From: Ruminiclostridium hungatei
GTDB lineage: Bacteria; Bacillota; Clostridia; Acetivibrionales; DSM-1351
NCBI RefSeq assembly: GCF_002051585.1
Contig: NZ_MZGX01000002.1
Coordinates: 62,001-126,000 of the forward strand
Length of the DNA stretch: 64,000 nt
Direction of reading: 5' to 3'
Shown: positions 31,178 to 41,329 of the stretch, in pieces
How positions within the stretch are numbered: the first letter of the stretch is position 1
Layout: every line of letters begins with the position of its first letter
Notes under the pieces: generated by a model
Told to the model about the DNA's origin: nothing
Seen by the model: the letters and a program-made list of their open reading frames with translations, nothing else
Databases searched by the model: none
Position numbers and translations under genes: made by a program

Positions 31178-33409
31178 ATGGAATTATGGATAGAACGGAA
31201 TAGTGCGCGCGGCCTACCCGAGGAAAGCCGCCGGCTGTCGCTGGTTGTAAGTTCAACCTTCACCGCTGAGCCAATTGGAGAGTATATCGACTTCTGGTGT
31301 AAAACCTTCAATCAAGCGGCAGTTATTACATTTGCACCATACAATCAGGTGTTTCAGGAGCTCCTGGACACCTCCAGCCTCATTTCAAACAATATCGGCG
31401 CCAATATTCTTCTTATACGCTTCGAGGATTGGATCAGGAGTGATATAGAGAAGGATGAGCTTAAGCTTCAAAAACTTTATAAGAATTATCAGGAGCTGCT
31501 GAAAATCATTTGCAGTATAAAAAAGCCGATTCCTTTTTTTATAGGCGTTTTTCCTGTATCGACACATCTGCGGCTTAGTGAGCGGGTAACAGGTTATCTG
31601 GAGGAAATGAATGCACAATGGAAGCGCGACCTGAAAAGTATAGAAAATGTATATCTTGTTGATTTTTATGAAGCATTTGATTTATATAGCTTGACAGAGG
31701 TTTTTGATTCAACTGGGGACAAGGCTGGACATATGCCTTTTTCTGATGAGTTTATTGCTGTTATGGGCACAATGATAGCCAGAAGGATATTTGCGTGGAA
31801 AAGGCAGATTTTCAAGTTGATAGTGATGGATTGTGACAATACTCTTTGGAAGGGGATTTGTGGTGAGGACAGTCCGGAGGAAATAGATATAACGGAGCCC
31901 TGTTTGGAGCTTCAGCGGCTGATGCTGCAAAAATATAATGAAGGAATGCTGCTGGCCTTATGCAGCAGGAACAATGAAAGGGATGTATGGAATATATTTG
32001 ACAATAACCCGAAGATGCTGCTAAAAAAGGAGCATTTTGCAGCATACCGGATAAATTGGCAAGCTAAATCCCAAAACATTATAGAACTGGCAGAGGAACT
32101 AAAGCTTGGAACGGATAGTTTCATATTTATGGACGACAGCCCGTATGAGTGTACGGAGGTAATTCAGAACTGCCCGCAAGTATTGACCTTGCTGTTGCCT
32201 GAAAACCATGATATGATAAAGATCTTTTTGCGCCATGTTTGGGCCTTTGATAAGTTGAAAATAACACATGAGGATATGATAAGGAATCAAACATATGCTG
32301 CCGAGAGGGAGAGGTATCTATTTAAGGGGAAGAATACATCTCTTGAAGATTTTCTGAGCGGGCTTGATGTACGAATGAGCGTCAGACCGGTTGAAAAACA
32401 GCATGTAGCCAGGGTATCCCAGCTCACACAGAGGACAAATCAATTCAATTTGAGTACCATACGAAGGACTGAAAAAGAGATAAATGAGCTGCTGGAACTG
32501 CAAGCTGCAAGCTGCCGGCTGATAGAGGTCGCAGATAGATTCGGAGAGTATGGAATTGTGGGAGTGGTTGTAACAGAAGAGAGAGGCAGGAGGCTGATTA
32601 TAGAAACGTTGCTGTTGAGCTGCAGGGTGCTTGGAAAATGTATAGAGGACGCTGTTTTGACAGAACTCGCCAGATATTGCACAGAAAAGGGCATAACTGA
32701 AATGGAGGCTACATACTCTCCTACCGAGAAGAACAAACCTGTGTTGAATTTTTTGGAGAAGACAGGCTGGAGTGAGATTGAGTCCACCAGGGACTACACC
32801 AAATACTTGATTGAAATTGACAAAGTACCGAGACAGGCGGGGTTTGTTAAATATTGCTCAGGTTCAGGCTTGACTCAAGCCAGCAAGGCGGATGGTCACA
32901 TGAAACCTGCCGGAGTATTGTTCAGTAATCCTATAGGAGCTGATGTCCGGCGGAGGAATGAAAAATCCCCGGACTTCTTTGATTTAAAGTTCAGTATGCC
33001 GGATTGGGAGCACCTGCTGCACAAGGAATATATATATCCGCTGAAGTATTGCCGGGTTGAAGAGCTTTTGGAATTGACGACAAATAAGTGCTGTAAAACA
33101 GGCACTCAAATCCCGGAACAAGGGGAAGACTTGATGCTGCGTCAAAAACTCGGGAATTTGGTATTTGGTAATCTCCAGGGTGCTAAAGTTCCAGAAGAAC
33201 TGGATGATGACCTGAAACTCACTGATATGGGAATAAACTCAATATCATTTATTAAACTTATTGTTGGAATCGAAAAAGCATTTGCTGTTAAGATCGGCAA
33301 CGAGGACCTGGATTTTTACAAATACCCCACATTTGGAGCACTTGTCTCGTATGTGGAAGAGCGTACGGGTAATGGCCGTGTCAATGCTGATAAGCTTAAC
33401 AGGTGGTAA
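31178..33409 (+). CDS. FkbH-like glyceryl-loading protein fused to an ACP
   Basis: A 743-residue multidomain protein. Residues 1-210 are the N-terminal region usual for FkbH. Residues 211-350 form a HAD IIIC domain with VMDCDNTLWKGICGED (Asp218, Asp220). Residues 370-545 are a GNAT-like domain (RVSQLTQRTNQFNLSTIRR). After a linker, an ACP (655-735) carries GINSISFIKL with the phosphopantetheine Ser688. FkbH proteins take a glyceryl unit from 1,3-bisphosphoglycerate, drop phosphate, and load it on an ACP. The fused ACP suggests loading in cis. The glyceryl chain could then be moved by the BtrH-like proteins next door or changed by the SDR enzyme. Confidence 0.88.
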   Translation: MELWIERNSARGLPEESRRLSLVVSSTFTAEPIGEYIDFWCKTFNQAAVITFAPYNQVFQELLDTSSLISNNIGANILLIRFEDWIRSDIEKDELKLQKLYKNYQELLKIICSIKKPIPFFIGVFPVSTHLRLSERVTGYLEEMNAQWKRDLKSIENVYLVDFYEAFDLYSLTEVFDSTGDKAGHMPFSDEFIAVMGTMIARRIFAWKRQIFKLIVMDCDNTLWKGICGEDSPEEIDITEPCLELQRLMLQKYNEGMLLALCSRNNERDVWNIFDNNPKMLLKKEHFAAYRINWQAKSQNIIELAEELKLGTDSFIFMDDSPYECTEVIQNCPQVLTLLLPENHDMIKIFLRHVWAFDKLKITHEDMIRNQTYAAERERYLFKGKNTSLEDFLSGLDVRMSVRPVEKQHVARVSQLTQRTNQFNLSTIRRTEKEINELLELQAASCRLIEVADRFGEYGIVGVVVTEERGRRLIIETLLLSCRVLGKCIEDAVLTELARYCTEKGITEMEATYSPTEKNKPVLNFLEKTGWSEIESTRDYTKYLIEIDKVPRQAGFVKYCSGSGLTQASKADGHMKPAGVLFSNPIGADVRRRNEKSPDFFDLKFSMPDWEHLLHKEYIYPLKYCRVEELLELTTNKCCKTGTQIPEQGEDLMLRQKLGNLVFGNLQGAKVPEELDDDLKLTDMGINSISFIKLIVGIEKAFAVKIGNEDLDFYKYPTFGALVSYVEERTGNGRVNADKLNRW

Positions 33410-33429
33410 AAGGAGGAGAAGTCAGCAAT

Positions 33430-34401
33430 ATGAAATTCAGCCTGGGCATTAAACCATTTAAAGACTATTGGCTCAATTGCGAGTTTAATATGTTATTTTC
33501 TATTTTGACGACTTATGAACCGAGTTATAGATTGGCGGCATATTTAAATGATTATAGTTATGAATTTCCTCAGTTCGAAACACCCAATAGAACAAAATTC
33601 AAGGCTATTCAACTTAATCCTATGACACGATTCAGAGAAGAATATGTGAATCGTTTATTTTCCGAGTCACAGGCTATCAGCTTAAAAAATCATAGCGCTC
33701 AGATAGATTTTCTCAGGAGCCTTGTGCTCAAAAAAGAACTTGTTATGGTAGGCGTGGATTTATTTTATTGGATACAGGATAGTATTTGCTGGAACAGAAA
33801 TCACTGGGAGCATTATTCACTGATTAATGGCTATGATGACGAGAAAAAAGTGTTTTATGTATTGGATGAAAATAATAATGGCTATGATGAATTTGAAGTG
33901 CCTGAAGAAAGATTTTTAGTTGCTGTTCAAAATTCGCCTTTAGAGCCGCATGGGTATGTGAAGAAGATAACACGGAATATAGGACGGTTCAAACTGTCTC
34001 TGAAGGAGGTAATGCACAATGCCGAAAGGCTTAAGTCGGAGATAGAAGCCATAGGCCATTCACCTCTTTGGCAGTTAAGCGATGCAGATTTCCAGGGTGG
34101 GCATATGTGCGACCTTATATCTATGTATATATTTCAGATAATAAACAGACATAAAGCGAATGCCTTTTTATTTAATGAAATAAGGGCACAATTACAAAAC
34201 AGTCAGATTGTTGATTCTCTCATCCAGTATAGTCAAGACATCCAAGAGGGCTGGACATTGATAAAAAATATACTGGTAAGAACCTATTTTATGGATGAAC
34301 ATGAAGCAAGTATTCTTGAAATAAACAAAAGATATATATATCTGATGAATAAGGAATATGAAATGTGGAATAAACTTGTTTCGGGGTGTCAAAGAGAATA
34401 A
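33430..34401 (+). CDS. BtrH/C39-peptidase-like protein
   Basis: A 323-residue protein of the BtrH/C39-like type. The early cysteine is in DYWLNCEFNML (Cys17), and the His region is HWEHYSLINGYDDEKKVFYVLDEN, very like that of the 16.2 kb protein. The C-terminal 140 residues are helical. There is no C-terminal beta domain. The likely action is transfer of a carrier-bound acyl group, perhaps the glyceryl unit from the FkbH-ACP fusion 20 bases upstream. The ATG at 33430 follows GGAGGAG and fits the start of homology; a GTG-type start at 33403 overlaps the previous gene. Confidence 0.7.
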   Translation: MKFSLGIKPFKDYWLNCEFNMLFSILTTYEPSYRLAAYLNDYSYEFPQFETPNRTKFKAIQLNPMTRFREEYVNRLFSESQAISLKNHSAQIDFLRSLVLKKELVMVGVDLFYWIQDSICWNRNHWEHYSLINGYDDEKKVFYVLDENNNGYDEFEVPEERFLVAVQNSPLEPHGYVKKITRNIGRFKLSLKEVMHNAERLKSEIEAIGHSPLWQLSDADFQGGHMCDLISMYIFQIINRHKANAFLFNEIRAQLQNSQIVDSLIQYSQDIQEGWTLIKNILVRTYFMDEHEASILEINKRYIYLMNKEYEMWNKLVSGCQRE

Positions 34402-34530
34402 TCATGCGCACAATTCCACTAACCCAAAAGTATTAAAATATTGACAAAAAAGCGGATTAAATGTAATAATATTTATGAAATGTTAGTATATTACATTCCT
34501 TGTAGCAATACTGTTAATGAGGTGAAAAGA

Positions 34531-36096
34531 ATGTTGTTAAATGTTCAGCCGCTACATATTGATGGTTTGAACTGCAAAGAAGATATATTTTTTACGGTTG
34601 CCGGATTCTTTAAAAAAGAATATCAATTGGCATTTTCCGAAGCTTTCAATTTTCAATATCATCAGCCTGAGGACGGGCAGCCCGCGAGCATGGGCCCGCG
34701 TATTGCCACCGGAAATATGAACACCCGCAGCTTGCTGGAAAAATATTGCGGAGTAGATATATTGACATTAAAGGCTGAGTCCTCCGAAGAAGTTGTTGAA
34801 ATAATAAGAGAACAGCAAAAGCTCGGAAATCCCACTGCCTTTTCAATTAATACATACTGGTGTCCCTGGAGCAGCAATTATCAAGTACAAAGCTTCGGAC
34901 ATACCTGTCTCGCAGTGGATATAGACCGGGAAAATAAAATTACCTGCCTTGACCCTGTTGCAGGACTGGAGCTTTTTTATCTTCCGTATTCCGAATATAA
35001 AAACGGCTTTGCCTTTTATTCCACCTTTCGGTTGCGGGAGCAGCAGGAAAAGTTGAACTGCAAAAATATTTTTACCGATTCGGTCAATAAAATAAGCAGT
35101 TTTAACATGTTTGAAAATATGGAAAGCTTTCTGGCGGACTTCAATACCCAGTTCAACTTTGGAGAAGAGTTCAAAAATGCCAGACCGGACATCTGGGGCT
35201 CATTGTTTTATAGAAATCTGGTATATGTGGCGGGTTCCAGGTATCTTTACTCGCAGTTCATAAATCACATAAACAAGGAACTGCAGACGCCCCGGCTTGA
35301 TAAGCTTGAAAAAGACCTGCTGTACGTGTGCAGCAAATGGAAGGTTGCCATAAGCTGGCTGCTGAAAGGCTTTTACACCAGCTTTTCACAGGGGGTATAT
35401 GACAGGGCGCAGAAAACCCTGGGGGACATTCTGAAGGAAGAAAGAGAAATTTATAAAAGTCTCCTGCAAGCCGTGGACGGCCGGATGGAATACAGCGTGG
35501 GGCAGAAAATTTCGGCCCCGGATTTTGAAAAGGCAATTGAAGATATAAAATATACATATATTGATTTAAAAGACCATTGCAATAATATAGCTTTTCACAG
35601 TACGGTCTCAAATGACTGCGCTGCGGACTTCACCGGGACGGGGCACTATTTTGTGTCCCAGGATGCTCCAAGTGAGAAGCTTGTTTCACTTGGAAACATG
35701 AGTTTCGATTTTCCCAAGCTTGAAGATACCTGCTGTGACAATGTATCCTGCAGTGGCCAGGTTATTGAAGTTCCTCCCGTGGCTTATAAGGGTATAATGC
35801 TTATGGGCTCCTGTGAATGGGGCAATTTTATTGAGAATATGAAGCTGGAGTATGCTGACGGGGAAAGCGAAACCATTCAGATAAACTTCAGCGACTGGCA
35901 AAATAAAGAGCCCCTGTACGATGAAAAACTCATATGGAGAGGAAAAGTCTATAACAAGAATGAAGGCAGAGGCTATCTGGACCCCTATAACCTTTTTGCA
36001 CTGGTCCGGCCTGTAAGGGAGGAAAGAACCCTGAGCAGCATAACCTTGCCGGAATGTTCAAATATGCATATTTTTGCAATGACCCTGTACAAGTGA
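34531..36096 (+). CDS. BtrH/C39-like acyltransferase with C-terminal beta-sandwich-like domain
   Basis: A 521-residue relative of the 7.0 kb protein. The N-terminal domain has DGLNCKEDIFFT (Cys15) and FGHTCLAVDIDRENKITCLDP with the His. The middle is helical (about 200-350). The C-terminal 170 residues have DNVSCSGQVIEVP, GSCEWGNF, INFSDWQ and a final LPECSNMHIFAMTLYK, each with an equivalent in the 7.0 kb protein. Such beta domains are seen on carbohydrate-active proteins and might hold a sugar acceptor while the N-terminal domain transfers an acyl group. ATG 34531 follows GAGGTG; a TTG at 34441 would add 30 residues outside the family start. Confidence 0.75.
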   Translation: MLLNVQPLHIDGLNCKEDIFFTVAGFFKKEYQLAFSEAFNFQYHQPEDGQPASMGPRIATGNMNTRSLLEKYCGVDILTLKAESSEEVVEIIREQQKLGNPTAFSINTYWCPWSSNYQVQSFGHTCLAVDIDRENKITCLDPVAGLELFYLPYSEYKNGFAFYSTFRLREQQEKLNCKNIFTDSVNKISSFNMFENMESFLADFNTQFNFGEEFKNARPDIWGSLFYRNLVYVAGSRYLYSQFINHINKELQTPRLDKLEKDLLYVCSKWKVAISWLLKGFYTSFSQGVYDRAQKTLGDILKEEREIYKSLLQAVDGRMEYSVGQKISAPDFEKAIEDIKYTYIDLKDHCNNIAFHSTVSNDCAADFTGTGHYFVSQDAPSEKLVSLGNMSFDFPKLEDTCCDNVSCSGQVIEVPPVAYKGIMLMGSCEWGNFIENMKLEYADGESETIQINFSDWQNKEPLYDEKLIWRGKVYNKNEGRGYLDPYNLFALVRPVREERTLSSITLPECSNMHIFAMTLYK

Positions 36097-36167
36097 TACT
36101 ATTGTTATTGCGGCTGCAAAGCTGAATTTCGTGTTGCAGTCCATAGAATTCGTGTTGAGGTGAGGAT

Positions 36168-36899
36168 ATGATAGACGTAAAGGGAAGATGGGCACTGATA
36201 ACAGGTGCCAGCAGAGGCGTAGGCTACGAGACCGCCATATACATGGCAAAACAGGGCTGCAATCTGGTGCTGCACAGCAGGGATAAGCGGCACACCCAGA
36301 AGGTTGAGGCAGAGGTTAAGGCGTTTGGCATCCAGGCATACACGGTGAAAGCGGAGCTTGCAAACCATGAAGAGGTATTGTCCATGCTTGCGGAAATTGA
36401 AGCCAGAGGTACTCAGGTGGATATTGTTTTTAATAACGCCGCTGTACAGGTAGGCTATAGAACAGACTATTGGAAAACCCCCGTGGAGGATTTTGACATC
36501 AGCTTCAGAATTAATTTTACAGCCGTCACAACAATATGCTACAACCTGATGCCTAAAATGGTGGAAAGGGGCTTCGGCAGAGTTATAAACACCACCAGCG
36601 GGATACAGGACCAGCCTGAGCAGGCTGCGTATTCTGCCAGCAAGGCGGCGCTGGATAAATTTACAAAGGACCTGGCATCAAAGCTTCAGGGAACAAATGT
36701 CATGATAAACCTGACTGACCCGGGCTGGTGCAGGACCGATCTGGGAGGACCCGGAGCACCAAACTCAGTGGATAGCTGCATTCCGGGTATAGTTGTAGGA
36801 GCATTTATTGCTGAGGGTAAAAGCGGCAGGCTGTTGCCCGCCCAGGAATTTTGCGGCATGACTCTGGAGGCCGCGGTAAAAAAAGCTGAAGCCATGTAA
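36168..36899 (+). CDS. Short-chain dehydrogenase/reductase
   Basis: A 243-residue Rossmann-fold SDR. The cofactor motif is TGASRGVGYE (13-19), NNAAVQ is the NNAG-like motif, and the catalytic triad is Ser144, Tyr155 and Lys159 (YSASK). The HSRDK segment after strand 2 suggests NADP(H). It would reduce a ketone or oxidise an alcohol on a pathway intermediate, possibly on the glyceryl unit or a sugar. It is the last gene of the second block and a strong terminator follows. GAGGTGAGG precedes the ATG. Confidence 0.9.
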   Translation: MIDVKGRWALITGASRGVGYETAIYMAKQGCNLVLHSRDKRHTQKVEAEVKAFGIQAYTVKAELANHEEVLSMLAEIEARGTQVDIVFNNAAVQVGYRTDYWKTPVEDFDISFRINFTAVTTICYNLMPKMVERGFGRVINTTSGIQDQPEQAAYSASKAALDKFTKDLASKLQGTNVMINLTDPGWCRTDLGGPGAPNSVDSCIPGIVVGAFIAEGKSGRLLPAQEFCGMTLEAAVKKAEAM

Positions 36900-36941
36900 A
36901 TCAAGCTAAACACAGACAAAATGGAATTCAAATTTGTCTTA

Positions 36942-36996
36942 AAAAAGACGCACATAGAAAATAGCAGGATTATTTTCTATGTGCGTCTTTTTGTCC
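36942..36996 (+). terminator. Terminator after the second biosynthetic block
   Basis: AAAAGACGCACATAGAAAAT pairs almost perfectly with ATTTTCTATGTGCGTCTTTT, with a short loop and T-run. It separates the SDR gene from the ger operon. Confidence 0.9.
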
Positions 36997-37087
36997 TGTC
37001 CTGCAAAGGTAAAATATACAATTCCTCTCCAATGATATTTTAATAGGCTTTGGAAATGCTATTAATAATTGTATACAGGAGGAATTT

Positions 37088-38926
37088 ATGGCTGAAAAAA
37101 ACCGTCTTAAGAGCCTGTTCGCGCTTTTAACCTATAAAAAACCAAAAAATATTGAAACCTTCTATATTCCGGAAACAGAAGAGGAGACTAAAAGGGCTCA
37201 GGAAATAAAGGGAATGGAGCATAAAGCCAGAGGTATCAAAAAACCAAGGCTGGTTTCCGAAATGAGCAAAAAAAGGGAACGGGGCCTGGAAAAAGACAGG
37301 GAGACATACAGGTTCAAATATAAGGAAAAAAGCAAGGACGGAGCTTCAAAAGGCCGCAGTGGCAATAGTGTGGTCGATAAACAGGTATCGGTAAATATTG
37401 ATGAAAATATGGGGCTTGTTAAAAAAGCCTTCAACTCCGAAAATAACAAGGACATCATCATCAGGGAATTTACTGTGGGAGGACAACTGAGAGCCTTTAT
37501 CGCATATATGGATGGTATGGTGGACAGGACCACCATAAATGATTTTATCATAAAGCCCCTTTTGGCAAAGAAGGAATACCATGAAGGAGAATGCAGCCTT
37601 GACAAAGTAATTCAGCAGGTGCTGCAGACAAACCAGGCAAACAAGATTACGGACACTGAGGAAATGATATATGAAATTCTGGTGGGAAACACATGCCTTT
37701 TTATAGAGGGCTGCAACTATTGTATTTCCAGCGAGACCAAGGGCTTTGAAAAACGTTCTGTAAGCACTCCCCAGACCGAAGGTGTGGTCCGTGGCTCACA
37801 GGAGGGTTTTACAGAAAACCTGAGAACAAATGTGACTCTTGTAAGAAAGATTATAAAAAACAAGGACCTGTCAACGGAGTTTCTGAAAATTGGAGCCCGG
37901 AATAACAACCAGTGTGCAGTTATGTATATAGACGGCTTAATAAATCCTGCCATAGTTGCGGAAGTCAAAAGAAGGATAACAAGCCTGAAGACTGACTTTA
38001 TTGCAGGAAGCGGCATTCTTGAACAATTCATAGAGGAAAATCCCTGGTCCATAATTCCCACGATAATATCTACGGAAAGGCCGGATAAGGCAGCTTCACA
38101 TCTTATTGAGGGAAAGGCTGTCATAATTGCCGACGGGACACCTTTTGCCCTGATTGTACCTGTATCCCTGACTACAATGTTTCATACTCCAGAGGATACC
38201 ACTTTAAGGTGGCAATACGGAACGCTTCTGAGGTTTATAAGAATATTTGCCGTGTTTATCGCCATATTTATTCCGGGGCTGTATGTAGCCCTCACAAACT
38301 TCCACAGGGAAATGATACCTACAGACCTTTTGATAGCCATAGCGAAGGCCCGTGAAAATGTTCCGTTTCCCACAATCCTGGAGGTAATGCTTATGGAGGT
38401 TTCCTTTGAACTGATACGGGAAGCGGGCATCAGGATACCGGGAATCATAGGAAATACAATAGGCATCATAGGAGCGCTTATTCTGGGGCAGGCGGCTGTG
38501 CAGGCCAACCTGGTGAGCCCCGTGCTCATCATAATAGTTGCCATAACGGGTCTGGGTAATTTTGCCATACCTGATTTCAGTGTAGCCTTCGCAGCAAGGA
38601 TAATGCGGTTGATATATATTGTGCTGGGTGCATTCCTGGGATTTTACGGTATATCACTTGGAATAGTCGTGTTTACGGTTATGCTGGCCTGCACAAAATC
38701 CTTCGGTGTCCCGATGCTGAACTATTTCGCGCCAAAGCTGAGGAACAGCAATGACATTATTATCAGAAGGCCGGTGTGGATGCAGGAACTGAGGCCGGAC
38801 AATATAAATCCTCTGGATATTACAAGACAGCCTGAGATATCAAGAAAGTGGGTAAAGGAACCGCCTGCGGAAAATATGCGGGAGGATAGCGAAGAAGCAG
38901 GGGAGGATGACAGAAAAAATGAATGA
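37088..38926 (+). CDS. Spore germination protein, GerA family (A subunit)
   Basis: A 612-residue GerA/GerKA-type germinant-receptor A subunit. Residues 1-110 are hydrophilic and charged. The soluble GerA domain follows (IIIREFTVGG, MYIDGLINP, FIEENPWSIIPTI). About five membrane helices lie in 375-545, including FRHLRFIAVFIAIFIPG-like and IPGIIGNTIGIIGALILGQAAV segments. With GerB and GerC it forms a small-molecule germinant receptor in the inner spore membrane. Overlap with the next gene shows an operon. Expression in the forespore is expected from the family; no clear sigma-G promoter was identified. Confidence 0.92.
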   Translation: MAEKNRLKSLFALLTYKKPKNIETFYIPETEEETKRAQEIKGMEHKARGIKKPRLVSEMSKKRERGLEKDRETYRFKYKEKSKDGASKGRSGNSVVDKQVSVNIDENMGLVKKAFNSENNKDIIIREFTVGGQLRAFIAYMDGMVDRTTINDFIIKPLLAKKEYHEGECSLDKVIQQVLQTNQANKITDTEEMIYEILVGNTCLFIEGCNYCISSETKGFEKRSVSTPQTEGVVRGSQEGFTENLRTNVTLVRKIIKNKDLSTEFLKIGARNNNQCAVMYIDGLINPAIVAEVKRRITSLKTDFIAGSGILEQFIEENPWSIIPTIISTERPDKAASHLIEGKAVIIADGTPFALIVPVSLTTMFHTPEDTTLRWQYGTLLRFIRIFAVFIAIFIPGLYVALTNFHREMIPTDLLIAIAKARENVPFPTILEVMLMEVSFELIREAGIRIPGIIGNTIGIIGALILGQAAVQANLVSPVLIIIVAITGLGNFAIPDFSVAFAARIMRLIYIVLGAFLGFYGISLGIVVFTVMLACTKSFGVPMLNYFAPKLRNSNDIIIRRPVWMQELRPDNINPLDITRQPEISRKWVKEPPAENMREDSEEAGEDDRKNE

Positions 38927-40031
38927 CAGACAGGGATATATAGGAACTTATGAGGCTGTGTGTCTTACTTCCATCATGATGGTTACAAAAATCTTCTATA
39001 CAAGTATTGCCGTCATTGTAAAGATTGAAGGTACCTCAGGATGGTACGGCACTCTTATCTCCTGCCTGACCAGCCTGGTTATGTTTTCCTTTATCTTTTT
39101 ATTATTAAAAAGGTTTCCCCATATGGACATAACAAAAATCTTTGAGGCTGTGATCGGGCGGTTCGCCGGGAAAATACTGACTCTCCTTTTTTCGGCGTAT
39201 ATGATTTTTTATGCAGCCTCCAGCATAAGGGAATTCATTGAGATGATAAAGGCGTATAATCTTCCCTATACACCTCCAAGCATTTTGATTTTTGGGTTTA
39301 TAGCGGTATGCGCAATAGTCGCCTATCATGGGCTTGAGGGAATAGCCAGGGTATCGGCCATATTTTTTGTACCGGTTATTATCGGAGTGGTCTTAATATT
39401 GATACTTGCAAGCCCAAATTACGATTTTGACTATATAAAGCCTTACTTTGGCTATGGACTCAAAAAAACCATAGTTACCGGTGTGCTGAGAAGCTCGGCG
39501 TATGATGAGGTCGTAATACTGGCATTTATAATAAACTCGGTGCATGGGCTAAAAATCTGCAAAAGGGCCGGTTACTCCAGCATCCTCATTTCAGGACTGA
39601 CCTTCAGCACAAATATACTGTGCAATATTCTGGCCTTCCAATATACTGCGGGAAGTGAAAACCTGTCCAGCCTTTTTGAACTGTCCCGGGCGATTTATTT
39701 CAACAGGTTTGTGCAGAGGCTTGAGTCCATATTCCTGTTTGCCTGGGTTGTAGCCTCCCTTGTAACAGTGTCCATCGCCTTTTACCTGGCCATAGATATA
39801 TACACAAAGGCATTCAGGATTCCCGGGCACAGGCCGCTGATATTTCCATTCAGCTTCATTCTGTTCATGGTGGCCCTTATACCTGAAAACATGCCTGAGG
39901 TTGTCCAGGTAAATATACAATTTATCAGGCAGTACAGCGGTTTTTTCATATACCTTGCGCCAATAGCCATTTTACTGTTGGCAGTACTTTTCAGAAAAAG
40001 GGGTGAGCTGCACAATGGCAAAAAAAGTTAG
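38919..40031 (+). CDS. Spore germination permease, GerB family
   Basis: A 370-residue membrane protein of the endospore germination permease family (APC superfamily) with about ten membrane helices. It starts NDRQGYIGTYEAVCLTSIMMVTKIF in the usual GerB manner. It forms the nutrient-binding part of the receptor. Two starts are possible: ATG 38907 directly abuts GGGAGG, so ATG 38919 with more normal spacing is preferred. It overlaps the A-subunit gene and also the C-subunit gene. Confidence 0.9.
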   Translation: MNDRQGYIGTYEAVCLTSIMMVTKIFYTSIAVIVKIEGTSGWYGTLISCLTSLVMFSFIFLLLKRFPHMDITKIFEAVIGRFAGKILTLLFSAYMIFYAASSIREFIEMIKAYNLPYTPPSILIFGFIAVCAIVAYHGLEGIARVSAIFFVPVIIGVVLILILASPNYDFDYIKPYFGYGLKKTIVTGVLRSSAYDEVVILAFIINSVHGLKICKRAGYSSILISGLTFSTNILCNILAFQYTAGSENLSSLFELSRAIYFNRFVQRLESIFLFAWVVASLVTVSIAFYLAIDIYTKAFRIPGHRPLIFPFSFILFMVALIPENMPEVVQVNIQFIRQYSGFFIYLAPIAILLLAVLFRKRGELHNGKKS

Positions 40032-41301
40032 CCTGCTGCTGGTGTTTTGCCTGGGGCTTCTGATCAACCTGACAGGATGCTATGATGCTGCTGAAGTGGA
40101 TGATGAGGTATATGCACTTGTTCTGGGCATAGATAAGGGTATAAACAACAAGGTACGGGTGACCATCCAGTATCCTACCTACAAAAGCAGCGGCGGAGGC
40201 GGGGGAGAAAGTAAAAGCGGGGGCAGGATGGAAGCCAAAAATGAAACTCAGGGCTCTATTATAGATACAATCGAAGCACCTTCCATACTGGAAGCGCTGG
40301 ATATGTACGGCATGTCCACTTCCCGGAGGGTATCGCTCATGCATATGAAAAATATAATAATATCCGAGGAACTGGCAAAAGAAGGCGTGCAGGCTTATGT
40401 TTCTCCGCTGGCCAGATACAGGGAGGCCCGGGGAGTTGTAAATATATCTGTGGCAAGGGGAACGGCGCAAAAATTCATACAGGAAAACAAGTCCAACATC
40501 GGAGAAAGCCTGGCCAAGGACCTTGAGCTGATGACTGTACAGTCCGACAATACCAGCTTCTTTCCAAGGGTCACCTTCTACGATTTCTATAATTCCCTGC
40601 TATCCACATATGAACAGGGTTATACCGCTTATGCGGGTCTGAATGAGCTGGGCAACCTGCCTGAGGATAAATATGCCGGGAAAGCACCTCTGATGGTGGA
40701 TAATGCTTTTAAACCCGGTGAAATTCCCAGGTCGGGAGTTGCAAAAAGAGAATACGCGGGGACGGCTGTATTTCGCGACGGCAAGATGGTGGGCTCGCTG
40801 AATTCGGAGGAAACCCGGTACTTTATGATGATAGTCGGAAAATTCACAAAGGGAATTATCGACATGGAAGACAGGGAATCCCCCGGAAAGGTAATATCAC
40901 TCAATTTCCGTCCCAGCAGAAAACCGGTTGTCAGGGCGTATTTCAAGAAGGGCAGACCCATAATAAGCATAAAGCTTGAAATGGAAGCTGATATAGGTGC
41001 CGTTCAAAGCAGGGTAAACTATGAAGACAAGGACCAGGTGAAAAAACTGAGCACCCGGGCAGAAGACTATTTGGAAAGAAGAGCAGTGCAGGTAATAGGA
41101 AAGGTGCAGCAGCAATACAACTCCGACATTTTCGGCTTCGGTCAAAAGCTGGCAGGCTATTTTCCCACTATACAGGAATGGGAGAAATATGACTGGCTTT
41201 CACACTTTAAAGAGGCCGGAATAAATGTCAAGGTGAATGTCAGCATCCGGAGGACGGGCCTTATGCTAAAGTCAGCCAGGATAACAGGCTATGAAAAATA
41301 G
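40015..41301 (+). CDS. Spore germination lipoprotein, Ger(x)C family
   Basis: A 428-residue GerC-type lipoprotein. The signal peptide (LLLVFCLGLLINLTGC) ends in a lipobox with Cys about residue 23. The mature part starts YDAAEVDDEVYALVLGID, as in GerAC and GerKC. A glycine-rich linker (SSGGGGGESKSGG) lies near 63-75. It is the third component of the receptor, anchored on the outer face of the inner spore membrane. ATG 40015 is chosen because AAAAAGGGGTGAG precedes it. Confidence 0.9.
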   Translation: MAKKVSLLLVFCLGLLINLTGCYDAAEVDDEVYALVLGIDKGINNKVRVTIQYPTYKSSGGGGGESKSGGRMEAKNETQGSIIDTIEAPSILEALDMYGMSTSRRVSLMHMKNIIISEELAKEGVQAYVSPLARYREARGVVNISVARGTAQKFIQENKSNIGESLAKDLELMTVQSDNTSFFPRVTFYDFYNSLLSTYEQGYTAYAGLNELGNLPEDKYAGKAPLMVDNAFKPGEIPRSGVAKREYAGTAVFRDGKMVGSLNSEETRYFMMIVGKFTKGIIDMEDRESPGKVISLNFRPSRKPVVRAYFKKGRPIISIKLEMEADIGAVQSRVNYEDKDQVKKLSTRAEDYLERRAVQVIGKVQQQYNSDIFGFGQKLAGYFPTIQEWEKYDWLSHFKEAGINVKVNVSIRRTGLMLKSARITGYEK

Positions 41302-41329
41302 CCATGAATTAAAAACGAGGTGATATATT

